A DNA stretch of 64,000 bases. Origin: Lacipirellulaceae bacterium (GTDB lineage Bacteria > Planctomycetota > Planctomycetia > Pirellulales > Lacipirellulaceae). Every line of letters begins with the position of its first letter. Within the stretch, counting starts at the first letter, position 1. Below, one piece after another: positions 1 to 7,938 of this stretch. The notes below the pieces were generated by a model, which saw nothing but the letters and a program-made list of their open reading frames with translations, had not been told where the DNA came from and made no database searches. Location: positions 558,001 to 622,000 of the forward strand of contig JAVJRG010000012.1 in NCBI GenBank assembly GCA_040218535.1, given 5' to 3'. A program made the position numbers and the translations under genes.

Positions 1-1202
1 TCCGTAGCGTCTTCCGTTGGCGGCTCTTTCATATCTGGGCCGATGCGTGTTGTTGAATCACCTGACGGTTCGCTTGGCGACTCGGTATCAAAGGTCTCAA
101 CATCAATGGGACCTAGCGGCTCTATCTCTCTCCCCTCATCGCCCTTGCGATAGTTAGGATCCTCGACTCTCGGCGGCAGATCAGGAAGCTCATCCCCTCC
201 GCCACCCGCCTCCTCACCGGTTGCGTCGTCTTTCGAAGTTGGGCCGTCACCATTCTCGGCTGGCGTCCCCGGCACAAACGGCGGTGGTCCATCTCCTTCG
301 GCACCACTTGGGTCGAACGGTGGAGGCCCATCACCAGTCGCCTCTGGAACGGGCATATCGGCGCCAGAGGATTCACCACCGGCTAGCGGGTCCTCGATCT
401 CCAATCCCCCGTCCACATCTTCCGGCATGCTTTGCGCGACTTCGTTAGAAACCTCCACGGGTCCTTGAGGCCAGAATAGATAGGTGAGCGAAAGCCCCAA
501 CACCAACGCCGCGGCAATCGCCAACTTCGTGTTACGACTTCTTCGCTCGCTGGCCGCAGCGGTCCGTAAGTAATCCGGGACTTCTTTACTGTCGCTCGCT
601 TTCGTTTCCCTTGGTTCCTCACGCACGGCAGCAACCGGCGGTGCTACAGGCTCGGCTGCTTCAGCAGCCGTGTTCGTCGGCTCACCAGTTTCACCAACCG
701 CATCGGCATGCGCGGGCTCAATTCGTAGCTTCTCACCAATCGGGTCGGCACTTTGGCCTGCCGCGGCCATCATCGCTTCCGCCTTGGCCTTCAGCGAGTA
801 CATCCGCTCGCGTACTTCGGTCGGCACGTCGGCCGGCTCTCCCAGAACCATCGTCAAAATGTGATGGCAAGAAGCGACTTCCGCCAACCGCATGTCGGCG
901 TCCATTCCCATCTCAAGGCACTGGCGTTCGAAGACAGCCACTTGCTCCGGCGGCATCGTGTTGTCGAGATACTCCGCCACCGCATTCGCATCCAGGTTAG
1001 GCGTACCCCCGAGAACTTCGTCGTTGTCCCCAGCATCAACGTCCGGCGCCGCCAGCTTAGTCCGCCGCACGGTGTCACGCGTCCGATGAATCAGCTCGGT
1101 GGCGAAGTCGCTCGATTCGATCTTCCGACCCAATTCCTCATGGTCGGCCGGATCGAGGATGTCGTCCATGTAAGCAAGTAGCGTACGGAGAGTAAGTCGC
1201 AT
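1..1202 (-). CDS. Anti-sigma-like single-pass membrane protein, 3' end beyond the window
   Basis: About 400 codons are visible, reading from an ATG at 1202 down to the window edge with no stop, so the C-terminus is missing. The first ~150 residues are helical and begin MRLTLRTLLAYMDDILDP; they include EYLDNTMPPEQVAVFE, a layout shared by small cytosolic anti-sigma-like domains common in Pirellulales (family memory, not searched). One membrane segment lies near residues 225-245 (KLAIAAALVLGLSLTYLF). After it comes a long acidic, proline- and glycine-rich tail, expected outside the cytoplasm. No zinc-binding His-Cys motif is evident. No Shine-Dalgarno sequence precedes the ATG. Partner and function are unknown; a regulatory role is inferred from the topology only. 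Confidence 0.75.
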   Translation of the reverse strand, partial: MRLTLRTLLAYMDDILDPADHEELGRKIESSDFATELIHRTRDTVRRTKLAAPDVDAGDNDEVLGGTPNLDANAVAEYLDNTMPPEQVAVFERQCLEMGMDADMRLAEVASCHHILTMVLGEPADVPTEVRERMYSLKAKAEAMMAAAGQSADPIGEKLRIEPAHADAVGETGEPTNTAAEAAEPVAPPVAAVREEPRETKASDSKEVPDYLRTAAASERRSRNTKLAIAAALVLGLSLTYLFWPQGPVEVSNEVAQSMPEDVDGGLEIEDPLAGGESSGADMPVPEATGDGPPPFDPSGAEGDGPPPFVPGTPAENGDGPTSKDDATGEEAGGGGDELPDLPPRVEDPNYRKGDEGREIEPLGPIDVETFDTESPSEPSGDSTTRIGPDMKEPPTEDAT

Positions 1203-1353
1203 GAGAGGGTCCAGATTCAAGAGAAAGCGGTAGGCAGCCGCAGGCTAACCAGCCTGCCGGAGAATCACCAAAAAGTTCCACCATGAGTAATAGTGGGAAT
1301 CGCGAGCAGATTTCGTGCAAGAAAATCACGAAAAGGGAGAAAGTTTTCTGAAA

Positions 1354-1405
1354 TTTCCACCACGCGGAGCGTGGTGTTACTGTAACTCCACGCTCCGCGT
1401 GGAAA
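1354..1405. repeat. Nested palindrome between two genes
   Basis: Two arms, 1354-1380 and 1382-1405, are near-complementary (CACGCGGAGCGTGGTGTTAC against GTAACTCCACGCTCCGCGTG). Each arm is itself a small palindrome around GCGGAGCG. The element sits 6 bp beyond the stop of the next minus-strand gene and upstream of the first gene, so it could act as that gene's transcript end. It belongs to the variable-stem palindrome family seen elsewhere in the window. Confidence 0.7.
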
Positions 1406-1410
1406 AGCGT

Positions 1411-1869
1411 CTAAGAAGCAGTCGCACCTTGACGAGTTACCAGCCCCCGCCGCTTCTCATGCCGCGCCGCTTGCGTCTTCGCCGTCGCAGTCTCGCCCGC
1501 CAGCACCCGAGCTCGACTAGGAAACGCCATCAGCGCAAGCGAAGAAAGCCCAAGCTGCAGCGCCGCGATGATCCCCGGATGCGGCAACGGCCAAGGGTTC
1601 GATGACGGGGCCGGATCGAGGACATGACGTCGCTCCCAACCGTCGCGCGTGCGGATCCAGTCGCCAACACTCGACCTCGCGGTCCCCAGAGTCGCCGATC
1701 CGTAGCCGAAGGATTCCGCGCCGCCTTGACCTTGAGCGACTTGTCGCACCTCCAACTCGCAGCGCGAGAAGAGTCCCGCCAAGCAGGAAACGATCAGTAG
1801 TGTCAGACAGAAACGACGCACAGCACGGCTCGCAAAGAAGGAGGATCGCCAAGACAGGCAATTCACCAT
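1411..1869 (-). CDS. Small hypothetical membrane protein
   Basis: A 152-residue protein. Residues ~15-35 (AVRRFCLTLLIVSCLAGLF) form a signal anchor or signal peptide. The middle contains IRTRDGWERRHVLDP, a 'TxDGWxR' pattern I associate with small planctomycete proteins of unknown function, followed by a second hydrophobic stretch near residues 98-118 (HPGIIAALQLGLSSLALMAF). This suggests two membrane segments enclosing a short exported loop. Reading frames on the opposite strand over the same bases are Arg/Ser-rich and look like shadows. No function can be assigned. Reality is supported by its hydrophobic pattern and the recognisable motif. Confidence 0.6.
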   Translation of the reverse strand: MVNCLSWRSSFFASRAVRRFCLTLLIVSCLAGLFSRCELEVRQVAQGQGGAESFGYGSATLGTARSSVGDWIRTRDGWERRHVLDPAPSSNPWPLPHPGIIAALQLGLSSLALMAFPSRARVLAGETATAKTQAARHEKRRGLVTRQGATAS

Positions 1870-2318
1870 TTCGCAAGGGACGTACCGCGTCGGAAAATGC
1901 CGCGAGATTCGGACTATTCGTTACAGGCAGACGCGAGATGATTCCAAGAGGCAACGCCCGTGGCGAATTCGCCACTTCAGAGGGATTCTTCATGCGAACT
2001 CCACTAGCCGCGATGCTACGCATCGCCGGGCGGTTTTTTGGCGATTCACCGGCGGCTCGTAGAGCCGCGGCTAGGGAGACACCACCAGGAATGAAGCCCC
2101 AGCAAACTCAACCGCACCTTCACACGCAGCAGATTCGCGCAACTCTTTTCCGCGACCCTACCGCCACGCTCTCTTAGGGTTACGTCACGACTTCCGTCAA
2201 CTCGTGGGCGACAAACAAATGCGCGTGTACAATTAAGCCTTGTCACATCGGCTGCCGCTTTCGCAGAATCCGCAGCCCTGTTACTCAACCGCGTTCGTAC
2301 TAACGCAAGCTCCCCAAA
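1870..2318. other. Intergenic region with two palindromes
   Basis: No convincing gene. It holds a perfect 16-bp palindrome GTGGCGAATTCGCCAC at 1960-1975, about 90 bp upstream of the 1411-1869 gene, and a hairpin repeat at 2049-2074 (GGCTCGTAGAGCC flanked by CGGC/GCGGCTAG) whose relative lies at 41012-41035. The last ~140 bases before 2319 probably carry the promoter of the TPR gene, but no clear -35/-10 pair stands out. Confidence 0.5.
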
Positions 2319-2831
2319 ATGAAAACTACGCACCTACGCGACCGCGTCGAGCGGCTTCGTCGAGAGGCTGAAGGCTACCTCGAACTGGGCATGCCCAGCC
2401 ACGCCTTCGCAGCGATCCAACGCCACGGCAAACTCATCCACACCGACGCCCGCGGGTGTTACCTAATGGGCGAGGCACTCCGCGAGATGCGTCGCTACAA
2501 GGAAGCAATCTTCCCGCTGCGTCGCAGCCTAGAACTGATCCCCGACGATATGCACACCGCCTTGTCCCTAGCGTGGTGCTTCAAGCGGATCGGCCAACTC
2601 GACCGCGCGATCGACGCCCTGGAACACGCGGTGCGAATCGAACCGGGCGAGGCGATCCTACACTACAACCTCGCCTGCTACTGGAGCCTCGCCCACAACC
2701 GCCGCCGCAGCTTGCAACACTTGGCAAATGCGTTAGAAATCGACGGCAACTTCCGTGAGATGGTCTACGACGAACCGGATTTCGAGCCGATGCGCACCGA
2801 TCCATTGTTTCGGAGTTTGACGGGGGTTTGA
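2319..2831 (+). CDS. TPR-repeat protein
   Basis: A 170-residue soluble protein made almost entirely of tetratricopeptide repeats. Recognisable units include GEALREMRRYKEAIFPLRRS (residues ~52-71), ALSLAWCFKRIGQLDRAIDA and ILHYNLACYWSLAHNRRRSL, each with the usual small and large residue spacing of helix A and B. The C-terminal MVYDEPDFEPMRTDPLFRSL is the ending often seen in bacterial TPR proteins where the last helix caps the solenoid. No signal peptide or enzyme domain is present, so it is probably a cytoplasmic protein-protein adaptor. The partner is unknown. It is followed at once by two tiny membrane-protein genes on the same strand. Confidence 0.85.
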   Translation: MKTTHLRDRVERLRREAEGYLELGMPSHAFAAIQRHGKLIHTDARGCYLMGEALREMRRYKEAIFPLRRSLELIPDDMHTALSLAWCFKRIGQLDRAIDALEHAVRIEPGEAILHYNLACYWSLAHNRRRSLQHLANALEIDGNFREMVYDEPDFEPMRTDPLFRSLTGV

Positions 2832-2844
2832 AAACCGACGCGAA

Positions 2845-3009
2845 ATGAACACTCAATACAAAATACTAGCTGTTGTACTTATCACTGGAGTCGTAGCTTT
2901 CGTAACGTCGCCGGCAGATCAACTTTCTTTCCTGATGTATTGGGCGATACTCCTTCTATGCGCTGCGGCTCTATTCTTAGTCGCGAACAAGTTGCGCACT
3001 CGCCAATGA
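2845..3009 (+). CDS. 54-residue two-helix membrane protein
   Basis: A short frame starting MNTQYKILAVV, with two hydrophobic segments at residues ~5-22 and ~27-48 separated by SPADQLS, and a basic end KLRTRQ. It starts 13 bp after the TPR stop and its stop codon overlaps the start of the next membrane protein as ATGA (3006-3009). That coupling and the clean hydrophobic pattern are the reasons for calling so short a gene. Function unknown. The two proteins are probably made together and may form a complex. Confidence 0.55.
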   Translation: MNTQYKILAVVLITGVVAFVTSPADQLSFLMYWAILLLCAAALFLVANKLRTRQ

Positions 3010-3338
3010 CCGCAAAGAACCGAACTTCAATGGAGCCCAAACCATCACGGTTCGCAACGGTTGCCTTCTACCTTCAGTTTCTTGCAATCGCGATCATAGC
3101 CGTTTATTTGGACGCTGTTTGGCGTTGGATTTCCAACAGCCACTGGCTCTGGAAGCATCGCTACCCTTGGGTGCCGCAAGCTCTAGCAATTGCTATGCTC
3201 ATTTCTACGGCAGTAGGGCTAAGCTGTTCTCTGTACTGCATGAAGCGATATGAGCAAAAACTTTGGGTAATAAGCTTGATGCTAGGCATGCTATTCGCAG
3301 GTCATAGCATCCTTCTATTGGTTATGAGCTTAGGCTAG
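3006..3338 (+). CDS. Small integral membrane protein
   Basis: A 110-residue protein. I chose the ATG at 3006 (MTAKNRTSMEPKPSRF) because it overlaps the preceding stop by four bases, a usual sign of translational coupling; the frame stays open upstream but that part reads in a different frame from the 54-residue gene. Three or four hydrophobic segments are visible: FYLQFLAIAIIAVYL, ALAIAMLISTAVGLSCSLYC and SLMLGMLFAGHSILLLVMSL, with a tryptophan-rich loop between the first two. No family recognised. Confidence 0.6.
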   Translation: MTAKNRTSMEPKPSRFATVAFYLQFLAIAIIAVYLDAVWRWISNSHWLWKHRYPWVPQALAIAMLISTAVGLSCSLYCMKRYEQKLWVISLMLGMLFAGHSILLLVMSLG

Positions 3339-3366
3339 GACCCTATCTTGTTTATCCTGAAAACTG

Positions 3367-3693
3367 CTAAGGCTTCAGTTCGCCTTCAACAAGCGGTGCT
3401 TGCCCTGGACCGCGTAGCCGTAAAATGATGACATCCTCGCCATCAACCGTAAACACGGCACGATAGCGTCTTCCGTGCGGCGTCTTGAAGAACATCTGGC
3501 GCAGCTCAAAGTCAACGCGTTCGTCCTCAGGTGCCATTCCACAAGAGAACGGATTGCTCTTCAATCGGTTCGTTGCGGTGTAGAAAGCCGCTTCCCAACG
3601 GTCAGCGCCTTCTTGAGAACGCTGAGCGATGTAGCCATACATGCTCCGAAGATCGCGCTTCGCTCTCGCGAGCAGACGGACCGAGTAGCTCAC
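3367..3693 (-). CDS. RelE/ParE-family toxin
   Basis: A 108-residue protein with the compact fold signature of the RelE/ParE superfamily: an N-terminal strand and helix (YSVRLLARAKRDLRSMYGYI), a second helix rich in Arg/Trp, and C-terminal strands with RRYRAVFTVDGEDVIILRLRG. Members act as gyrase poisons (ParE) or ribosome-dependent mRNases (RelE); which applies here cannot be read from the sequence. Translation probably starts at GTG (3693), which overlaps the antitoxin stop as GTGA, so the two are translationally coupled with the antitoxin first. Confidence 0.85.
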   Translation of the reverse strand: MSYSVRLLARAKRDLRSMYGYIAQRSQEGADRWEAAFYTATNRLKSNPFSCGMAPEDERVDFELRQMFFKTPHGRRYRAVFTVDGEDVIILRLRGPGQAPLVEGELKP

Positions 3694-3932
3694 TTCGATT
3701 CGCCCGCGGCACGTTCAGCACGCAGCTCGGCAAGCACATCCTCGACCAGCTCGCCCCGTTCGCCGTTCTCATAATCCCGGGCAGCAGCGAGGATGGCTCT
3801 GGCATCCTCATCACGATACGCTTCTTCTCGCCAACGGTCGTAGATTACATCGAGAGAAATATCACTGCCTTCTTGCTCGGCAACCGTCATTGCGAACTTC
3901 GTGAAGTCACTTATTTGTTCAATCGTTGACAT
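3690..3932 (-). CDS. Antitoxin of the adjacent RelE/ParE-type toxin
   Basis: An 80-residue acidic protein starting MSTIEQISDFTKFAM. The frame is open for 35 more codons upstream, but that extension reads through the intrinsic terminator of the BBP7 gene, so the internal ATG at 3932 is preferred. The C-terminal half is charged and helical (RAILAAARDYENGERGELVEDV), as expected for the toxin-wrapping part of an antitoxin. No clear DNA-binding motif is visible. Identification rests mainly on size, acidity and the four-base overlap with the toxin. Confidence 0.75.
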   Translation of the reverse strand: MSTIEQISDFTKFAMTVAEQEGSDISLDVIYDRWREEAYRDEDARAILAAARDYENGERGELVEDVLAELRAERAAGESK

Positions 3933-3980
3933 GCCGCAATTGTACCTCGGAAGCAGCGAAAGACCAAACCACAACCGCAC

Positions 3981-4019
3981 AGAAAAAACCCCGGCCGGCG
4001 CAAACGCGCCGACCGAGGC
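3981..4019 (-). terminator. Intrinsic terminator of the BBP7 gene
   Basis: Read on the minus strand this is CCTCGGTCGGCGC, loop GTTT, then GCGCCGGCCGGGG and a run of six T. The stem is GC-rich with few mismatches. It lies ~70 bp beyond the BBP7 stop and ends the transcript before the antitoxin gene. Confidence 0.85.
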
Positions 4020-4091
4020 TTTGAAGGGGGTACACACTATTTCCTCTTCGGCCAGCGGCTATCGCCCCTGGCCTCTCGTCTCTCAAATCTC

Positions 4092-5849
4092 CTAGTAGCA
4101 GAACTCGACACCGGCTTGCAGGCCGTGCAGCAATAGGGAGCCGTTCGTGTTGACGTAGTTCAAGTGAGCCGGGTCGATAAACGCACTCGGTACTTGATCC
4201 GTTGCCAGGGCAACGCCGGTGACGCCAATCGCACGCCAACCGCCGTAGAGTCGCGTGCGGCAGCTATGTTGGTAGCTCAGACCGGCACGAATCTCGCCGA
4301 CGAATGAAACATCGCTGCGAGTCGCATGCACATTGAAGTCGTCACCCGTCAGGACGTAGCGAATGTCGCCCGTCGGAGAATCGAAGTACTGGCGAACTTC
4401 AGAATCGTTGCCATAGATACCACCGTTGACGCCAAAGTTCAGTCCCCAACGCCCCGAGCAACCAAGACGGTAGAGACCGCGGCTACCGATTTGGAAACCG
4501 TAGAGTTGGTTCTCAACATCGGCGTGGTAGTTCATGAACCCGGTCGCTGCCGTAGCGGTGTTCGTAAAATCAACGCCGTACATGAACGACTCGTCGATCT
4601 TCAGATAACGGAAACCGAACAACGAGGTGAGCGTGAAGCGTTGACCGCAGCCGCAGCCACCGCCACCACAAGTGTCACATCCACCGGCGGTGCAACCGCT
4701 CAAGTCGCAGCCCCCTGCGTCGCAGCCGCCAACGCCACAAGCACCAGCACCGCGACGAGCAGCCAAGCGTCCACCAAGGCCAGCACCGTAGCCAATGCCA
4801 GGACCAGCAGCAACGCCGAAGCCGTTAGCACCGAATAGTGAAACGCGAAGCAGGTTAATCTCAGCATTGATCACTTCAAAGGTGCTGCGGACACGAGCCA
4901 GATCAACGCGGATCGGGTCGCCGTTGTCCGGTTGGATCGGCGTGCCGAAGTCGTAGTAGTCGTTCATTGAACGATAGCCAGTCCCCGGATCGTATTCCAA
5001 TCCGCGGAAGTCCATCATGCCGTAGATGCGGAGCGTACCACTTTGCACGTTCACTGCTGTGGAACTCTCCTCGAACAGTTGCCAGTAGCCGCCTTCGACA
5101 CCCCAGCGAGGACCGCAACCGCACGGATCGCAACCCAACCACTTACCAACGCGAGCCTCGAAGCCACCTTGGTATCCGAGATCAACATTGCGAGTGGTTA
5201 GCGTGATCGTGCTGGAAGGAGCGTAATCGCCCACGGCGTAAGTACCGTCAACGGCTGTGAACGCCAGGGGCACTTTGTCGGCGGTGTCGCGTTCCATCAA
5301 CAGGCCGTAAACACCACCAAACCAGTTACCACCGTGACCGTAGCCACCGCCGAAACCGCCACCGAGTCCGCGACGAACAGCAGCGGCACCAGCGCCATAG
5401 CTGCAGCCGAAGGTGTTGTAGCCGTTGCTTGCACAGTCGTAGCTACCGTAGGGTGAACCTCCGTAGCCAACGCCACACTGGCCCGTCGAACAACCAGCCG
5501 CTGGGGCCGGAGTCGAGTACACGGGAGCGGGTGCCGCTACGGGAGCAGGCATCGTGTAGTTAGCCGCTGGGGCTGGGTTGCAATTGCAGTCAGCACCGAC
5601 AGGTGGCAAAGCCACGGGCTGTTGGGCTGCCGCATGTGGGGCTGGGTCCTGGAAGTTCATCGCCACGCGTGGTGCGGGACCTTGCGGAACGACATAGCCT
5701 TGCTGGGTTTGCTGATAGGCTTGGTAGGGCTGATACTGCTGCTGCGGCTGGGCGCCGTAGCCTTGATATTGTGCTTGGGCAGCAGTGTTCCCAAGCAGGG
5801 CGGCCGTCGCGGTTAGCAGGCCGAGCCCAAATAGTTTGGTAACTCGCAT
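4092..5849 (-). CDS. BBP7-family outer-membrane beta-barrel protein
   Basis: A 585-residue exported protein. Signal peptide: LFGLGLLTATAALLGNTAAQA, cleaved near residue 27. Residues ~28-160 are a Gln/Tyr/Pro/Ala-rich low-complexity region, followed by Gly-rich sequence, then the barrel-like part (GLLMERDTADKVPLAF, RWGVEGGYWQLFEES, FTLTSLFGFRYLKIDESF, RTRLYGGWRAIGVTGVALA) and a C-terminal aromatic ending (GLQAGVEFCY), typical of planctomycete BBP7 porin-like proteins. An unusual insert near residues 363-400 has cysteines every fifth residue (CGVGGCDAGGCDLSGC) and more Cys-Gly. A good AAGGAG lies 8 bp before the ATG. Expected in the outer membrane; substrate unknown. Confidence 0.88.
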   Translation of the reverse strand: MRVTKLFGLGLLTATAALLGNTAAQAQYQGYGAQPQQQYQPYQAYQQTQQGYVVPQGPAPRVAMNFQDPAPHAAAQQPVALPPVGADCNCNPAPAANYTMPAPVAAPAPVYSTPAPAAGCSTGQCGVGYGGSPYGSYDCASNGYNTFGCSYGAGAAAVRRGLGGGFGGGYGHGGNWFGGVYGLLMERDTADKVPLAFTAVDGTYAVGDYAPSSTITLTTRNVDLGYQGGFEARVGKWLGCDPCGCGPRWGVEGGYWQLFEESSTAVNVQSGTLRIYGMMDFRGLEYDPGTGYRSMNDYYDFGTPIQPDNGDPIRVDLARVRSTFEVINAEINLLRVSLFGANGFGVAAGPGIGYGAGLGGRLAARRGAGACGVGGCDAGGCDLSGCTAGGCDTCGGGGCGCGQRFTLTSLFGFRYLKIDESFMYGVDFTNTATAATGFMNYHADVENQLYGFQIGSRGLYRLGCSGRWGLNFGVNGGIYGNDSEVRQYFDSPTGDIRYVLTGDDFNVHATRSDVSFVGEIRAGLSYQHSCRTRLYGGWRAIGVTGVALATDQVPSAFIDPAHLNYVNTNGSLLLHGLQAGVEFCY

Positions 5850-6230
5850 CTCTCACGCTCTCCTTAGTGTGTGTTTCCCGTTGTCGTCGTCCGTGACGCG
5901 CGAGGGCAGTGTCCGTCTGCCCACGGGGGATCGGTCCTTGTTGAGGCTGCCAGGCAACCTCCGGTGTCACTTTCCGTGCAGAAGGACCCACCGCCAATTT
6001 GCGCACATCTGAGCGCAGGTGTTTCCATCCATAGGAGCCAATCGACCAAGACCGGTCCGAAGAATTGGCACAGGTGGTGGCTACCGGCAAGGTTTTTCTC
6101 ACCGGAGGTGCATCACCCGCATAGCCGGAAAAGCTTCCCAGGAGAGCTTTTGCCAATCGGCAAGGTTTGCCAAACCGCTTGCGGCTTAGCCGGGGGGTTG
6201 GCTTAGCATGCTTGAGATTCCGGCCAGAAC
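5850..6230. other. Upstream region of the BBP7 gene with stacked hairpins
   Basis: No gene. Reading on the minus strand it is the gap between the PIN toxin and the BBP7 start. It contains the GCTAAGCCGCAAGCGG-type hairpin (6173-6191), a GGCAA/TTGCC hairpin and a 7-bp AAAAGCT/AGCTTTT stem at 6131-6153. The first probably lies at the toxin transcript's end; the others could be in a long BBP7 leader. No riboswitch class could be matched. Confidence 0.5.
6173..6191. repeat. GCTAAGCCGCAAGCGG-type hairpin repeat
   Basis: AACCGCTTGCGGCTTAGCC, a short hairpin with stem AGCCGC/GCGGCT and a two-base loop. Near-identical copies sit at 45949-45968 and 61006-61028, and inside genes at 24724, 39564 and 39971. 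Here it lies ~40 bp beyond the PIN-toxin stop. Confidence 0.75.
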
Positions 6231-6662
6231 TCACATCATTGCGTCAGGGAGGAGAGAGAAGGCCTCCCCATTCAGTTTCCGGAAGACGCTAAAGTGCCGA
6301 CGGTCGGTCGTAAAGATCGAACCGATGTTTTCTCGCTCGGCAAGATGCACTAAGCATGCATCAGCCAAGTCGACTTGCTGATCGTGATACTTCTCGAACA
6401 CGTCTCTAATCCCTTGCAAGTCCCCGCTCCGCAGAGCAAGGATTTGCATATCTTGAGATTGCACGGTGTCCAACATCTCCTCACGCAAGGCAGCCTTTTC
6501 ACCAAGCATGTAGACTGCCTCAGTGATAACTGGCCAGCAAGTAAAGACTTTACCCAATGGGAGATTCAAAGACTGCTCTCGGCAGGCTTCGTGATGCTGG
6601 TCACGTTTGTTATACATTGCCAGTAATGCACCAGTATCGACAAGCACTGGATCACTGAGCAT
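6231..6662 (-). CDS. PIN-domain ribonuclease toxin (VapC-like)
   Basis: A 143-residue protein, starting MLSDPVLVDTGALLAMYNKR. The PIN acidic residues are visible: Asp in VDTGALL near the N-terminus, Glu in ITEAVYML, Asp in VDLADACLV and Asp in FTTDRRHF. This is the four-acid metal site used to cut RNA. The frame is open 23 codons upstream, but the ATG at 6662 overlaps the antitoxin stop by 11 bases and gives the normal family start, so it is preferred. The target RNA is unknown. Confidence 0.85.
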   Translation of the reverse strand: MLSDPVLVDTGALLAMYNKRDQHHEACREQSLNLPLGKVFTCWPVITEAVYMLGEKAALREEMLDTVQSQDMQILALRSGDLQGIRDVFEKYHDQQVDLADACLVHLAERENIGSIFTTDRRHFSVFRKLNGEAFSLLPDAMM

Positions 6663-6891
6663 TGCGACCGAATCCTTCCATGTACTTCGGATTCGTACTC
6701 CAATCTTCCGGAGCATCGTCGATGCAGCCAATCAGACCACGCTCGTTGAGCGCATCAAAAAGTGTTCGTTGAGCGGAGTCGGCGTGGCCATCAGACTGCC
6801 TTCGGTCTAGCTGCAAGATCAAATTCTCACGCTCCTCGGCGCTGAGCGTATCAAATCGCTTCAGAATTTCTTCGATGTTCTCAGAAGCCAT
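6652..6891 (-). CDS. Antitoxin partner of the PIN toxin
   Basis: A 79-residue protein beginning MASENIEEILKRFDTLSAEE, helical and charged, with ERENLILQLDRRQ and a C-terminal part rich in Asp/Trp/Pro (DDAPEDWSTNPKYMEGFG). Small size, acidity, position just upstream of the PIN toxin and an 11-base overlap with it argue for an antitoxin. The sequence resembles small planctomycete proteins encoded beside PIN toxins rather than classical VapB; no AbrB or ribbon-helix-helix motif is obvious. Confidence 0.7.
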   Translation of the reverse strand: MASENIEEILKRFDTLSAEERENLILQLDRRQSDGHADSAQRTLFDALNERGLIGCIDDAPEDWSTNPKYMEGFGRNAQ

Positions 6892-6969
6892 TTCTCGCCC
6901 TCATCTCTTTGAACAGTCGTTTGCTACGATTTTCTATTGTATTGACAACATTCCTCGTGAGGCAAATCT

Positions 6970-7812
6970 TTAAGCAGCCATAGGAACTTCCGACGGAGTC
7001 ACCACTTCCCCGTACAGAGCAATCACCTCGTCCGCCAAAGCACGATAATCCTCCGCCCCGGCTGATTGCGGAGCGTATTGAAAGATCGATTGCTCGTGGC
7101 TCGGCGCTTCAGCCAGGCGAATATTGCGACGGATGGCCGTTTCGAAGAGACGCACATCGCTCCAAGCGGAGTTGCCCGAAGCGGCTTCTTGGAAGAATGC
7201 CGCCACGTCATCGCTCACTTCGGCTGCTAAACGAGTGCCTGATTCGTAGAGACAGCGAATCACGCCAGCGAGACGCAACCGATCGTTCAATCGCCGTCGC
7301 ACTAAGTCGATCGTCTGCAGCAGTTTACTCAAGCCGTGAAGCGCCAAGTAATGGGGCTGTAACGGCAGAAACACATCATCGACGGCACTCAAGGCGTTCA
7401 GCGTCAGAATGCCAAGCGACGGAGGACAATCAATCAGCACGAAATCGAGCGGTTCCTTTAGCTCCGCTAGCGCGTCGCGCAGAATCACTTCGCGTCCCAC
7501 GACCCCAGCCAACTCAACTTCGGCGGCGGCCAAATCAATGTGTGAGCTGGCAACGCGCAGGTTTGTCTCGACCGTTTGCCAGATTTCATCCAACGGGACT
7601 TCGCCGGTCAACAAGTCGTAAGTGGTCGGCTTGGGTTCACTCTCAGCACCATGCTCAGGACCAACCCCTAAGTGCAACGAAGCATGCGCCTGCGGGTCGA
7701 GGTCAATCAGCCCAACACGATAGCCCGCCTCAGCGAGCGCAGCGCTTAAATTCACTGCCGACGTGGTTTTTCCCACCCCGCCTTTTTGATTGATGATGGC
7801 AATCGAACGCAT
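6970..7812 (-). CDS. ParA/Soj-family partition ATPase
   Basis: A 280-residue protein. The deviant Walker A motif KGGVGKTT is at residues ~10-17, the A' motif LIDLDPQAHAS at ~36-46 and Walker B FVLIDCPPSLG at ~124-134, all diagnostic of ParA ATPases that bind DNA non-specifically and move chromosomes, plasmids or protein complexes. The N-terminus MRSIAIINQ is short, so no DNA-binding HTH is fused as in plasmid ParA. No parB or parS site is seen nearby; the upstream neighbour is a DUF4288 protein and the downstream one a toxin-antitoxin pair. It may be the chromosomal Soj or an orphan positioning ATPase. Confidence 0.9.
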   Translation of the reverse strand: MRSIAIINQKGGVGKTTSAVNLSAALAEAGYRVGLIDLDPQAHASLHLGVGPEHGAESEPKPTTYDLLTGEVPLDEIWQTVETNLRVASSHIDLAAAEVELAGVVGREVILRDALAELKEPLDFVLIDCPPSLGILTLNALSAVDDVFLPLQPHYLALHGLSKLLQTIDLVRRRLNDRLRLAGVIRCLYESGTRLAAEVSDDVAAFFQEAASGNSAWSDVRLFETAIRRNIRLAEAPSHEQSIFQYAPQSAGAEDYRALADEVIALYGEVVTPSEVPMAA

Positions 7813-7938
7813 AACTCAAGCCCAAAGGGGTTCTCGTGTTTGATAGCGTCGCGATTGTAGAAATCCACCCCCAGCGGAAACAGAGCATCTAGAAAATAGT
7901 GCTAGCAGTGCAATACGAATCTCAGTCACTAGCCTGGG

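Noticed and set aside
753-1181. 142-codon plus-strand frame
   Set aside because: Lies opposite the anti-sigma-like gene whose conserved N-terminal motifs show the minus strand is coding.
1602-2177. 191-codon plus-strand frame in the first 2.2 kb
   Set aside because: Overlaps the opposite small membrane-protein gene and repeat DNA; composition is Arg/Pro/Thr-rich as in non-coding frames.
4326-4838. 170-codon open frame opposite the BBP7 gene, Thr/Ala-rich
   Set aside because: Shadow of the Cys/Gly-rich BBP7 segment; no ribosome-binding site or family pattern.
6060-6190. c-di-GMP (GEMM) riboswitch in the BBP7 leader
   Set aside because: Words such as GCAAAAGC and CCGG occur, but the conserved GGGACGCAAAGCC-type core and the receptor for the tetraloop are not present.
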